A stretch of DNA of 64,000 nucleotides. Origin: Halodesulfovibrio sp. MK-HDV (GTDB lineage: Bacteria; Desulfobacterota; Desulfovibrionia; Desulfovibrionales; Desulfovibrionaceae). This document shows, one piece after another, positions 27,259 through 36,935 of this stretch (position 1 is the first letter of the stretch; each line of letters opens with the position of its first letter). The stretch is taken from NCBI RefSeq assembly GCF_009914765.1, contig NZ_WYDS01000002.1, forward strand, positions 176,852 to 240,851, given 5' to 3'. Both the position numbers and the translations under genes were made by a program. Under the pieces are notes generated by a model that made no database searches, was not told where the DNA came from, and worked only from the letters and a program-made list of their open reading frames with translations.

Positions 27259-28146
27259 TTACAGGACGTAGTTAACAGAGGCTGTTTCGGGCAGCATTTG
27301 CGGGCTCGGTGATGAAAGCCCAAGTCGTTCGCTATGGGAATAAATGTTCATTCTACCGTTACGAACAAAGCCGAGAAGCGTTCTGTTGGTTTGTTCAGCC
27401 AGATGGATTGCAGAGCTGGTTACGGCGGAAAATCCAGCAATAACCTGCGCGTTTACTGCGGCAGATTTGCGCAGCATTTCGTGACTTACCCGTGAGGATA
27501 GAAGGATAAGTCGGATATCGCCGATACAGCCGGACTGCATGGTTTGCCCGATGGATTTGTCCAGAGCATTATGCCGTCCCACATCCTCGCTATATGCGAT
27601 GAGAGAAAGATTCTTGTCGTACAGGGCGCAGAAGTGTGTTGCCCCTGTGCTGCTGAACAGAGCCTGACATGCTTCGGATTCTTTTTGCAGTGAGTGAACC
27701 TGTGAAGGAGACAGAGAGAAGTCATTTCCTACGTCAGGGAAGCGAGTGGAAGCACCATGTGCGCCACTGCCGTAACAAGAGCTGCTGACGCGAACGCCTT
27801 TGTGTTGCAGAATCTGGTACACACGTTCTTTGCCGCCCTTTATGGAAAGGGCGACTTCAGCCTCTTCTGGTGAACTTTTGTGATGTAGCAGTCGCACTTG
27901 CTCCGTGGTTGAAATGAGCTGTTCTGTAATACAAAAGCCCAGTGCAAGCGCCACTTCATTCCCCGGTGTACATTCAAGCGTGGCAATAGGGATTGCATTC
28001 AGCGTGATGACAAGGGGAAATTCTACCAGAATTTGATCATCTGAAGGATGCGACTTTTGCTCACGATACCGCAGAATAGTGCGGGTCAACATTTGTTGGA
28101 CTGCTGAGCTTGAATCTGTTGTGACAGCTGATGATTGTTTCTGCAT
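27259..28146 (-). CDS. fdhD: FdhD formate dehydrogenase sulfurtransferase, variant cysteine loop
   Basis: 295 aa. The C-terminal motif YSEDVGRHNALDKSIG is diagnostic for FdhD, as is LSSRVSHEMLRKSAAVNAQV. FdhD passes sulfur from a cysteine desulfurase to the molybdopterin cofactor of formate dehydrogenase. In E. coli the mobile loop holds two cysteines (CxxC); here it reads SSSCYGSGAHG, so the first cysteine (C124) is kept but the second is serine (S127). The gene sits 17 bases after fdhE in the same operon. Confidence 0.88.
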   Translation of the reverse strand: MQKQSSAVTTDSSSAVQQMLTRTILRYREQKSHPSDDQILVEFPLVITLNAIPIATLECTPGNEVALALGFCITEQLISTTEQVRLLHHKSSPEEAEVALSIKGGKERVYQILQHKGVRVSSSCYGSGAHGASTRFPDVGNDFSLSPSQVHSLQKESEACQALFSSTGATHFCALYDKNLSLIAYSEDVGRHNALDKSIGQTMQSGCIGDIRLILLSSRVSHEMLRKSAAVNAQVIAGFSAVTSSAIHLAEQTNRTLLGFVRNGRMNIYSHSERLGLSSPSPQMLPETASVNYVL

Positions 28147-28163
28147 AGGATGTCCTACTCAAC

Positions 28164-29102
28164 TTAAAAAGTGTTCCAAAGGCTGTGAACGAGCGGTTTA
28201 AGTTTCTTCTGTGCTGCCTTCATATCAAGATGAATCAAAGTTATTGGCGCAACAGCAAGGTCTGGAGTGGCGGTTGAATTTCGTAGGTCGATATTGTTGA
28301 GGTATGAATTACATTTATTACAGTACTCAACACGTTCGCCTGTTTGTTCTTCAATATGGAAATAGTGGATGGCGCCAGCTTCATCGTTATTGCAGGCAGG
28401 ACAAGTGCCGCGACGGAAATGCCACTGGTGGGAACAGCAGGAACAATGCATCATTTTTTTACCGCCACCACCGGCGAGATATTCAGACTGATCGACATCC
28501 GGACGTTGCAGCACGCTCATGTCTGGAAAAGATCCACAGACAGGGCAGTATGCTTCGCGCCAGAAAATTTTTGATAATGCTTCGTTATGTACAATGGCAT
28601 ACGCACCAAGAACACAGCTTACGATTTGCTGAGTGATGAAAAGCAATGCGGCAGGTTCCATGTCCGCAGCCTTCGCACTTTTAGAAAAGGCAGACTCATT
28701 GGAATTCAGTGCGGCACGGAGCAGTGAGGTGATAGAAACTTCTTCTTCTGCAATAGCTTTTTTGTACTGTGCTACTGCTGGTTCCAGAGTTCCGATTGTC
28801 TCAAGGTTTCCGAACAGAGATTCTTCGATTTCTGAATAATAAGCGCCAGCCCATTCGATATCGCTATCTGAAAGGACAGGGACACCCTGCTGAAGGCGTT
28901 CTTCGCTAATGATCGGTGCAGGACAGTTTTTGTCCTTTGCAAGCTCGTCTGCAAGGGATTCGATAAGTTCAGCTCGCGCAGAATATAGTGTGGTAAATTG
29001 CTCAATAATCGGCGTAAGCGCAGGGTGTTTTTCGCACGCTGCATGCAATGTTTGCGATACGGAAAGTGATTTCTTGTGGGAAGTGGCGGCAACAGTTTGC
29101 AT
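28164..29102 (-). CDS. fdhE: FdhE formate dehydrogenase accessory protein
   Basis: 312 aa. Rubredoxin-like metal sites appear as CPVCGSFPD, CSCCSHQWHFRRGTCPACNN and EYCNKC in the C-terminal half, after a helical N-terminal domain, as in FdhE. It is needed for maturation of exported formate dehydrogenases in enterobacteria. The ATG at 29102 with GGAGAAAAC is preferred over an in-frame start 54 bases upstream which has no site. Located between the structural genes and fdhD. Confidence 0.87.
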   Translation of the reverse strand: MQTVAATSHKKSLSVSQTLHAACEKHPALTPIIEQFTTLYSARAELIESLADELAKDKNCPAPIISEERLQQGVPVLSDSDIEWAGAYYSEIEESLFGNLETIGTLEPAVAQYKKAIAEEEVSITSLLRAALNSNESAFSKSAKAADMEPAALLFITQQIVSCVLGAYAIVHNEALSKIFWREAYCPVCGSFPDMSVLQRPDVDQSEYLAGGGGKKMMHCSCCSHQWHFRRGTCPACNNDEAGAIHYFHIEEQTGERVEYCNKCNSYLNNIDLRNSTATPDLAVAPITLIHLDMKAAQKKLKPLVHSLWNTF

Positions 29103-29159
29103 GTTTTCTCCTGTCCAGATAGGGAGTGGCGAATTTCGCCACTCCCCTGAGGTCAACAG

Positions 29160-29888
29160 CTAGGATTTAGAAGCGGGTGTCAAAGAGGGACGCAATGATG
29201 CAAAGAGCTGTCTGCGCGATTTTGGCGCAGGAGCTTCGGCAACCACATGGGTGTGGTAGCGTTCCGGTGCATCTGCAAGCAGGTAAATGACGCTTACGTC
29301 ATCCGGATCTGCGAGCATTGCGTTAGGATGATCCTTTTTGACCTGAGCAAGGCGTTTTTCTGCAAGGGCGAGCATTTCGTCCCTGTCGCCAAAGTTCATT
29401 GTGCCAGTCGGGCATACTTGTACGCACGCCGGAAGCTGGCCAGCCTGAACTCTGTCGATACACATAATGCATTTGCCCGGGCGTTTTGTCGCCGCATCCC
29501 AGCGAGGGATATCGTACGGGCAGGATTCTCTGACGTATTGTAAATCTTCGTCGGAGAACTGCTTCATTTTATCTGTAAAGATAACTGCGCCTGTGGCTTC
29601 ATCTTTAATAACGGCACCTTCTTCAACTGTATCAGCAGCGCCCTGACATGGAGGCTCTTCACAGTGGCGGCATTGGTCGGGGAAGAAGTTCCAAGTAATG
29701 GTATCTCCGTCCATATGCTCGCTGAAGCGCACCAGTTTGTAGTTATTTGCATTCAAATCAGGTGGGTTCTGGTGTGTACCTACCTGTTTGGTTTTATTAG
29801 CCGGAAGCTCATACCATTCTTTACAAGCAAGCTGGCAGCCCCGACAAGCCGTGCACCGTGTGGTGTCTATAAGAAAGGCTTTTGACAT
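29160..29888 (-). CDS. fdhB: Formate dehydrogenase beta subunit, [4Fe-4S] ferredoxin-like
   Basis: 242 aa. Four cysteine clusters are visible: CTACRGCQLACKEW, CRHCEEPPC, SCPYDIPRW with CIMCIDRVQ, and CVQVCPTGTM, the pattern of FdnH/HybA-like electron-transfer subunits. There is no transmembrane tail, which matches the soluble periplasmic FdhAB type of Desulfovibrio that gives electrons to cytochrome c3 rather than the membrane FdnGHI type. AGGAG precedes the ATG. It is 46 bases after fdhA. Confidence 0.9.
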   Translation of the reverse strand: MSKAFLIDTTRCTACRGCQLACKEWYELPANKTKQVGTHQNPPDLNANNYKLVRFSEHMDGDTITWNFFPDQCRHCEEPPCQGAADTVEEGAVIKDEATGAVIFTDKMKQFSDEDLQYVRESCPYDIPRWDAATKRPGKCIMCIDRVQAGQLPACVQVCPTGTMNFGDRDEMLALAEKRLAQVKKDHPNAMLADPDDVSVIYLLADAPERYHTHVVAEAPAPKSRRQLFASLRPSLTPASKS

Positions 29889-29934
29889 GTTCTTGCTCCT
29901 TTAATTCCACTGCATACGCAGCAGATGTGATGAT

Positions 29935-32900
29935 CTATCTATCAATCTCTGTAAGCTTGTCAGCTTTACGGACATTGACGCAACTAGCCTTGTATTCAGG
30001 AATAGTTGTATTCGGATCACCTACAGAAGGAGTAAGTCTGTTCGTTGAATCGCCTGTTCCGGGAGTTGTCCAACCGAAGCAGAAAGGCATACCCACAAGG
30101 TGAACAATATTGCCCTGTACTTTCAGAGGACGGATACGAACGGTCACCATCGCGATGGCTTCAACTTTACCGCGAATACTTTCCACAATAACACCGTCGC
30201 CGTTTGCAATGCCTTTTTCTTTAGCCAATTCTGGGCTCATCTCAACATACAGCTGAGGTTCGGCTTCAAGCAGGTTCGGTACATTTCGTGTTTCACCGCC
30301 GCCACACCAATGTTCGGTAAGGCTGTATGTGGTGAGAACAATCGGGAAGTTCGGATCAGCAGGTTTAGCAAGCTTGTCCATTGAACTTTCAATATGTTTG
30401 TAAACAGGACTGCTGAGCTGTTTTGAGAACGGATGAGACTTGATTGGAGTCTCAACTGGCTCGTAATGCTCAGGGATTGGACCGTCTTTTCTGCCAGGGC
30501 CGAAAATCTGACCGTGTCCGTGTTTGCTCATAATGAACGGATGTTTGCCTTCACCGCTGGACATAGGCTTCCAGCCGCCATCCGGCACGTCACCAATCCA
30601 TTTTTTGCCATCCCATTTGATAACAGCTTTTTTAGGATTGAGCGGCATACCGTCTGCATTAACAGAAGCTCTGTTGTACAGAATACGGCGGTTAACAGGC
30701 CAGCACCATGCCCAGTTAGGGTACAGGCCAATGTTTGCCTGCATGTCGGTCTGTTTAGGGTTACGGCGTTTTGCTTTGTTGCCGTCTTCTTCGGTGTAAC
30801 TGCCTGCATAGAGCCAGTTAAGGGACATGGTGGAACCATCGTCACCCAGAGCCGTAAAGGACGGAACCTGCTGGCCTTTTTTGTATTTCTTGCCTTTAAC
30901 AACAGTGTCTTTAGTGAACTGACCGTTGATAATACGGGTCCAGTACTCGGCATTGTATGTTTCAGGCCAGTTCTGCAATGTGATTGCTTCCGGCAGCTTG
31001 CCGCCTTCTTTTTTGTACAGACCGCGTACCTTGTTCATCATAGGTACGAAGGCAGCACCAAAGGAGCGTGCTTCTGCTTCTGGCTCAATGGCTTTGTCAT
31101 GCCAGCCGATCCAACGACCGGAGTTGGTAACTGTGCCTTCTTTTTCTACACGGTGTGCAGAAGGAAGCAGGAACACCTCGGTTTTGATCGTTTTAGGGTC
31201 TACACCGGGACGTTGCCAGTTATCTGTGGTTTCGGAATGATGAAGTTCCTGTGTTACCAGCCAGTCCAAGTTATCAAGTGCTTTACGCACTTTGTTGGAG
31301 TTAGGCACACTGTTCATTGGGTTCAAGCCAATGATGAAACCGCCGGTGATTTTATTTTTGAACATGCGGTCGAACAGGTACATGTAAGAATGGTCTGCGC
31401 CTTTTTCAATTTTAGGGAGCAGTCCGTAACAGTATCCGTTGTCGGCAGTCGCATTGTCACCGTACCAACCTTTCAACAAACTAGTGAAGTACTTAGGCTT
31501 ATGCTGCCACCAGTTTGCACTCTGTGTATCGGTGGAAACTGGGGTGTTGGCTTTATTGTACTCAGCATATGTCTGCCAGTCGGCTTTTGGCATAGCCATG
31601 TAGCCCGGAATAATATGATAGAGAAGTGTATGGTCAGTTGAACCCTGTACGTTAGGCTCACCACGCAGTGCGTTGATACCGCCGCCAGCAATACCTATGT
31701 TACCAAGAAGTAACTGAAGGATTGCAGCACTGCGGATGTTCTGTACGCCAACTGTATGCTGGGTCCAGCCCAGTGCATACATGATGGTACCGGCACGTTC
31801 AGGTGTGCCTGTGGAACCGAAGTTCTCATACACTTTGGTCAGATTTTCTTTAGATACGCCCGAAACGGAAGACACGTTATCAAGTGAGTAACGTGAGAAG
31901 TGTTTTTTCAGCAGATTGAAAACACAGCGTGGGTGTTTGAGAGACGCATCTTTTTTAGGAACACCATCAGAATCGAGATCAAATTTCCAAGAACTTTGAT
32001 CGTACATACGATTTTTAGGATCATAACCACTAAAGAGACCGTCATTAAATTCAAAACCTTCACTCACGATGTACGGAGCGTTGGTGTAGTCTACTACGTA
32101 GTCTTTAAAGTACTTTTCGTTTTGGAGCACATAGTTAATCATACCACCCATGAAGGCGATGTCTGTACCGGAACGAAGAGGTACGTGGAAATCAGAACGG
32201 GCAGAAGTACGGGAGAACTTAGGGTCAACATGCATTACTGTTGCGCCTGCGTCTTTAGCCCGTAATACCCATTTGAAGGAAATAGGGTGATGTTCAGCGG
32301 CATTACTGCCGATGATCAGGATTGAATCGGCATTCTTGATGTCGATCCAGTGGTTTGTCATAGCACCGCGCCCAAACGACTCTCCCAGAGCCGCTACAGT
32401 TGCGCTGTGTCAAATACGTGCCTGGTGGTCCATGTGGACGACACCGAGGCTGCGCATAGATTGATGGATAAGGGCACATTCCTCGTTGCTTGCATGCGAA
32501 GTACCAAGCAGGAACATTGATTCCAGACGGTTAACGGTCTGGCCTTTATCGTTCTTTAAGATGATTTCTTTGTCTCGGGTATCTTTGACCTTACGGGCAA
32601 TTTTAGTGAGTACCCAATCCCAGTCTTTTTCTTCCCACTTGTCGCTGTATGGAGCACGATACATAGGTTTTTTAACCCTGTGCTCATTGCGTGACATGGA
32701 AAGAAGAGCAGCGCCTTTAGCACAAAGTGCACCTTCGTTGATTGGGAAGTCCGGATCACCTTCTGTACTGATGAGCTTACCGTCGCGTACATGCGCAATG
32801 ATGTGACAGCTTACAGAACAGAAAGGACAGATTGTGATGACTTCCTTAGCGCCCTTTGTTTTGAGGGAAGTCGCGTAAGCATGCGCTTCCGTCAAATCAA

Positions 32901-32976
32901 AGCCCAATTGGCCCAATGAGAGGCAGGCTACCCCTGCACTGGTGAGCTTAAGGAATCCTCGCCGCGTATAACTCAT
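29935..32976 (-). CDS. fdhA: Selenocysteine-containing periplasmic formate dehydrogenase alpha subunit
   Basis: 1013 codons with an in-frame UGA at 32410-32412 (residue 189) between DHQARI and HSATVAALGES, the position of selenocysteine in FdnG-type enzymes. The start at 32976 gives a Tat signal (MSYTRRGFLKL), so the protein is exported folded with its partner. A [4Fe-4S] motif (CPFCSVSCHIIAHVRDGKLI) and the molybdopterin dinucleotide domains follow; the C-terminal binding domain contains WCGGGETRN and PFCFGWTTP. It oxidises formate to CO2. If UGA is read as a stop, two false genes result. A ModE-like regulator lies upstream. Confidence 0.92.
32377..32412 (-). promoter_or_regulatory. UGA selenocysteine codon with SECIS-like hairpin
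   Basis: The UGA (32410-32412) is followed 16 bases later by a hairpin in the mRNA, CGGCTCT-GGG-AGAGTCG (32393 to 32377), seven pairs including one G-U. Bacterial SECIS elements lie in the coding region at about this distance. The apical loop is smaller than in E. coli fdhF if all pairs form. Confidence 0.65.
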
Positions 32977-33178
32977 GCGTTGGCCTCCTGTTGTGAGTAA
33001 AAGAAATGCACTGCATCCATACAATGCTTAGAGCAAACTCTCACACGCTGTACGTTTTTTTTGCAAGATAAATCTATAAAATCAGTATGTTAACATTAGC
33101 ACGGCTACGGACGCACCTTTCCCGTTCATGTGTCCACAAAGTATTTAGACACATGCAAAAGTAGGAAAAGAAGACAGG

Positions 33179-33577
33179 TTACTTTTTTGAGATTGCTGGG
33201 GACGGCAGGTCTTTTATTGACCAGTATTTGTCAGGAGCATATCCGAAGTGTTCTGAAGCAGAGGAGAGTGCGTATTGTTCCACATTAGTCAGCCAATCTT
33301 TATAGGACGAAATAAGATGTTTTGCGGCTGTACTGAGCTGGGCAGAGGAACCTTTTCCAGCTTGTTGTTCCAGCAGCTTAACACCGAGAATTTCTTCAGA
33401 TGCTTTAATTTTGCCCCAGGCTGCTCTGTAAGACATACCTAAAGCTTTCGCGGCAGCACTGAGCGAGCCTGTGTGCCCTATGTATTCAAGCAGTTGCAGT
33501 CTACCTTGTCCCATCAGAACTCCGGCGGAGGTCTCGAGCCATAGGTGAATTCGCATTGTAGGAGCGCCTGTTGTCAT
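33179..33577 (-). CDS. ModE-like winged-helix regulator without molybdate-binding domain
   Basis: 132 aa. It corresponds to the DNA-binding half of ModE: GRLQLLEYIGHTGSLSAAAK, ALGMSYRAAWGKIKASEEIL, then GKGSSAQLSTAAKHLISSY. The C-terminal TOBE/molbindin domains of full ModE are absent, so any metal sensing would be indirect or by a partner. Directly upstream of fdhA in the same orientation, it is the likely regulator of this molybdenum/tungsten enzyme. A ModE-style operator lies 30 bases upstream of its start. Confidence 0.78.
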   Translation of the reverse strand: MTTGAPTMRIHLWLETSAGVLMGQGRLQLLEYIGHTGSLSAAAKALGMSYRAAWGKIKASEEILGVKLLEQQAGKGSSAQLSTAAKHLISSYKDWLTNVEQYALSSASEHFGYAPDKYWSIKDLPSPAISKK

Positions 33578-33991
33578 ATTCTCTATCCATGTTGAGCGTT
33601 GTAATTTTTGTTATGCCTAACTAGATATAACAAATTGCAAAAGTAGTAAGATTTAAAATAATTACGCACTGTTTGACACTAAGTTCCATAACTCCTTTAA
33701 ATAAGGGGAGTTCATCAGTTTTTCAGCAATAGTGACGCTGGGTGTGTTAAATAAAACATAGGAATAAGAACCTTGCAGGTTTGAAAAGAGAAACCTATGT
33801 CTAAAAAGACATAGGTTAAGATTAGAAGTGATCTTAGGCTTTCTGTATGGATTAAAATTGGAAGTTTAGACTTTGTTATCGGCAGTGTTGAAAGGAACGT
33901 AGGAAAATGCTGCAAACTGCTATATCTGCAATGATCTGAACAAAATTTTTGAGGGTTTGTAGTACTAAAATAAAAAAAGATGGAGGGATGT
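33578..33991. other. Intergenic region with a perfect hairpin
   Basis: Divergent promoters of the ModE-like and flavin-binding genes. At 33792-33817 AACCTATGTCT and AGACATAGGTT form an 11-bp stem with a 4-base A loop. It has no T-run, so it may be a regulatory site or part of a leader. No gene recognised. Confidence 0.5.
33607..33634. promoter_or_regulatory. ModE-type operator in the regulator's own promoter
   Basis: TTTGTTAT and ATAACAAA are 8-bp inverted arms with a 12-base spacer. The GTTAT-N12-ATAAC arrangement has the same spacing as the E. coli modA operator as recalled. It starts 30 bases before the ATG, so autorepression is likely. Confidence 0.6.
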
Positions 33992-34468
33992 ATGAGACGT
34001 AAAGAAGGAGATGTTACCTGTCCTGCGAGTATCGACAAGGTATTACAGACGGTTTCTGTATGTCGGCTGGGAATGTGCTCGAATGATACTCCTTATGTTG
34101 TTCCGTTAAATTTCACTCATCAAGGCACAACGGTTTTTCTTCACGGGAGCAAGGTGGGCAGAAAGATTGATGTGTTGAATGAAAATCCGAATGTGTTTTT
34201 TGAAGCAACTCGCGAAGGGACACTGGTTTCTACTCCAACTGAAAAAAATATCTGCAAGAGTGATTTTTCATATCAGTGTTTGATGGCGCGGGGAGTTGTT
34301 GAGTTTGTTGATGATGTGGGCGAGAAAATGCAGATTCTTGATGCCATTTGTTGGAAGTACTATGGAAGAGCAGGGACAATGCCTGAAGCTGCTGTTCGCG
34401 GAACCTGTGTGCTGAAGATTGAACTTAAGGATATCAGCGTGAAGCAATCTGGAGTTTGGGCAGAATAG
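33992..34468 (+). CDS. Pyridoxamine 5'-phosphate oxidase-like (NimA-type) flavin-binding protein
   Basis: 158 aa with the split-barrel pattern of the family: VCRLGMCSNDTPYVVPLNFT, VFLHGSKVGRKIDVLNENP, then SYQCLMARGVVEFVDD. Related proteins bind FMN or heme; NimA members reduce nitroimidazoles. The ATG at 33992 with GGAGG six bases upstream is better placed than the in-frame ATG at 33980 (MEGC). It stands alone; the substrate is unknown. Confidence 0.75.
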   Translation: MRRKEGDVTCPASIDKVLQTVSVCRLGMCSNDTPYVVPLNFTHQGTTVFLHGSKVGRKIDVLNENPNVFFEATREGTLVSTPTEKNICKSDFSYQCLMARGVVEFVDDVGEKMQILDAICWKYYGRAGTMPEAAVRGTCVLKIELKDISVKQSGVWAE

Positions 34469-34625
34469 ACCAAGAAAGATCAGAATAAACCAGATAGAAT
34501 AGACGAGGTATGAGCAGAGGGATAAAACGTTTTTCCAGAATTACGGGTAAGTATAGTAATTGAAAAAGTAATTCTTTTAATGCAGTGTGGCGACCGATAT
34601 TTATTCTATGAATGAGGATTATATA

Positions 34626-35074
34626 ATGATTTTAGATGTTCTGGAACATGCTGCAAGATATGAATCGTTATCCCCGTATTTTGCTGATGCTTTTGCTTTT
34701 CTACGTCGAGGTGACTTGCGAGAGTTGGCTGATGGGCAATATGAAATTGTGGGACGAAGTCTTTTTGCCACAGTGGTTCATCAAAAGGGAAAAGCTGTTG
34801 AAGATGCAAAGCTTGAAGCGCATGACGAATATATTGATATTCAGTTTGTGATTCAGGGTAATGAGCAGGTGGCTGGAAATCTCGGGGAGAGATTACTGTG
34901 CCTGCTGAAAAGCCGGAAGAGTACCCTGATGTGTATTTTTACGATGATGTTCCGGCTAGCTGGAATACCGTTTTGTCGGGATCATTTGCTATCTTTTTTC
35001 CTGAAGACGCACACATGCCTCTTATTTCGAATGATGAGATTCATAAGGTTATTCTCAAAGTAGCAGTTAGCTAA
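34626..35074 (+). pseudogene. YhcH/YjgK/YiaL family protein, frameshifted
   Basis: The first about 85 residues (from MILDVLEHAARYESLSPYF to EAHDEYIDIQFVIQGNEQV) fit the YhcH/YiaL beta-barrel family. Near 34880-34890 (CTCGGGGAGAGATT) the frame must lose one base to continue: the other frame gives ITVPAEKPEEYPDVYFYDD and later SFAIFFPEDAHMPLIS, the family's metal-binding C-terminal part with its histidine, ending at 35074. A missing G in the GGGG run would explain it. Either a sequence error or a real inactivation. GAGG precedes the ATG at 34626. Confidence 0.75.
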
Positions 35075-35172
35075 TATAGATAGAGTGTGCGATGGTTCTC
35101 CGATCAAAAATCAGTGAGGCGTCGCACATTTTTTGCTTGTTCTTTATGCTAGAATACGATTCAGGGTACGGC

Positions 35173-36261
35173 TTATTCCAGAATTGTAGAGTCAGTTTCA
35201 GGCACAGGTTGCTGAGGGATTTCCGGTGTAATATATGTGTTGATCTCATCGATAGCTGCTTGTTGTCCCTGCCGTGCTGCTTCTTCTATCCAGTATACAA
35301 ATTGCTCTAGATTCTTTTCAACACCTTCACCGAATTTGTAGCACATAGCCATACGGTATTGTGCATCCTTATCGCTCTGCATTGCAGATTCAAGATACAG
35401 GTAGGCCGCTTCGGTCAATTTTTTCTCACCATCGCTTCCGATTCTGTAACGTTCAGCAAGGTTATATTGTGCAATTGCATGCCCTTGCTTTGCTGCATGG
35501 TAGTACCAGAACGTTGCTTTTTCTTCATCCTGCACAACGCCGGTTCCGGTCGTGTAATAGTAGCCCATATTATTCTGTGCCACAGCATCGCCGTGTTCTG
35601 CCGCTTTTGCATACCATGAAATGGCTTTGTTCAAATCGGTACCAACGCCTTCACCACGTGCATAACTTGCAGCGACGTGAATATAAGCATCAGCAAAATC
35701 TTGATCAGCAGCCCGTTTGAACCAGTAGAACGCGGTGATAGGATCGTACTCCACCTCTATACCTTTAGTATAGAAGCTTGCGAGCGTGAACTGTGCTATG
35801 GCGTTGCCGCCTTCAGCAGCGTCAGCATAGAGTTCTAGTGCTTTGGTTAGATTTTGATCAACACCTTCACCATATTCATAGCAATGAGCAACTTCCGCAA
35901 TGGCATCTGGGTTACCAGTCGCTTGAGCTCGTTCGTACCACTGCAAGGACGTCTTACAATCTGCCGTAACGCCGTACCCGTGACGATAAATATAGCCGAG
36001 CTCTATTTGAGCCTGACAGTAGCCTTGTTCGGCTGCGGCAATAAACAGGCGGAGTCCTTTTTCCTGATTGCTTTCTGTTCCCAGCCCCCAAAAATAGCAT
36101 GTGCCAAGGTAATAGAGTGCCTTGGGAGTTCTGTCGCGTGCCAACGACTCAAAAAGAGAAATGGCGAGCTCATACTCTTCAGTGTCATAGGCTAGGAGAG
36201 CTTGCTCAAGGGAATAATTTTGGGATGCTTTGGTAAATAGCTTTTTTACGGAAGAAAACAC
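35173..36261 (-). CDS. Sel1-like (TPR) repeat protein
   Basis: 362 aa composed of about eight Sel1 repeats of roughly 36 residues, for instance AQIELGYIYRHGYGVTADCK, AIAEVAHCYEYGEGVDQNLT, AYIHVAASYARGEGVGTDLN and AQNNMGYYYTTGTGVVQDEE. No signal peptide is clear, so it may be cytoplasmic. Sel1 proteins are scaffolds for protein-protein contact; the partner is unknown. It is a single gene convergent with the frameshifted YhcH gene. Confidence 0.88.
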   Translation of the reverse strand: MFSSVKKLFTKASQNYSLEQALLAYDTEEYELAISLFESLARDRTPKALYYLGTCYFWGLGTESNQEKGLRLFIAAAEQGYCQAQIELGYIYRHGYGVTADCKTSLQWYERAQATGNPDAIAEVAHCYEYGEGVDQNLTKALELYADAAEGGNAIAQFTLASFYTKGIEVEYDPITAFYWFKRAADQDFADAYIHVAASYARGEGVGTDLNKAISWYAKAAEHGDAVAQNNMGYYYTTGTGVVQDEEKATFWYYHAAKQGHAIAQYNLAERYRIGSDGEKKLTEAAYLYLESAMQSDKDAQYRMAMCYKFGEGVEKNLEQFVYWIEEAARQGQQAAIDEINTYITPEIPQQPVPETDSTILE

Positions 36262-36935
36262 AGGCGCTCCAGTCAGTCATGAATAGTGTACGAATCAGTA
36301 AGGTGTATATTTGCATTACATTGCAATGCGCGCGGGTACAAGTTTGAAACACGGTTATGAACAAATTGTACGCGTTGCCTTGTTCCATACTATTTAAAAA
36401 ATAAAAAGTAGCGAATCAAAGGTGGATATGTTTTTGGGCAAATGGAATTTTGTTAGAAGATATTGCGGAAAAAGTGTTTCGTACTACGACATCCAGAGGA
36501 TTAAAAAAATACTTATCTACACAAATATATGTATGAAAGTAGACTTAAACATGTAGGTATAAAGAGACTCAATTCTAAGTTTTTATTGATGCGAAAACAT
36601 CAAACCATGTATAAACCAAGTGCAGGAAAAAGATTTTTGTCTAGACCATATGTTCTGCTTGTAGGCGAAACGTATGAGAATAATTTTATTAGTTATGCCT
36701 AGAGAAAATGAATAAGAATTTCCATTCTGCATGAACTGAGAGTTTAGCCATTCTCATTCATATATGGAGCTCACCGCAGAGGCATGTAATTTCTTCGTTA
36801 GCCACGAAAAATTGTATGAAGCCACCTCAGCAACAAGAGCTTCACCCTCGGCTGCATATTTTTTTACCTATGGGTACAAAAAATTGAACGGCCACTGACT
36901 TTGGAATTTAGTGAACTTAAGAAGGAAAATTTATT
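36262..36935. other. Long leader and promoter region of the major porin
   Basis: About 670 bases without a supported gene. It is AT-rich (around 36400-36720) and holds the porin promoter and a long untranslated leader, with the ribosome site AAGGAAAATTTATT before the ATG. No operator was identified. Confidence 0.5.

Noticed and set aside
30433-31641. A 402-codon frame antisense to fdhA
   Set aside because: Shadow of a highly constrained coding region; no start site or family pattern.
32410-32412. fdhA read as two genes or a pseudogene because of the stop codon
   Set aside because: The UGA is at the selenocysteine site of the family, flanking protein is intact and a hairpin follows, so read-through is expected.
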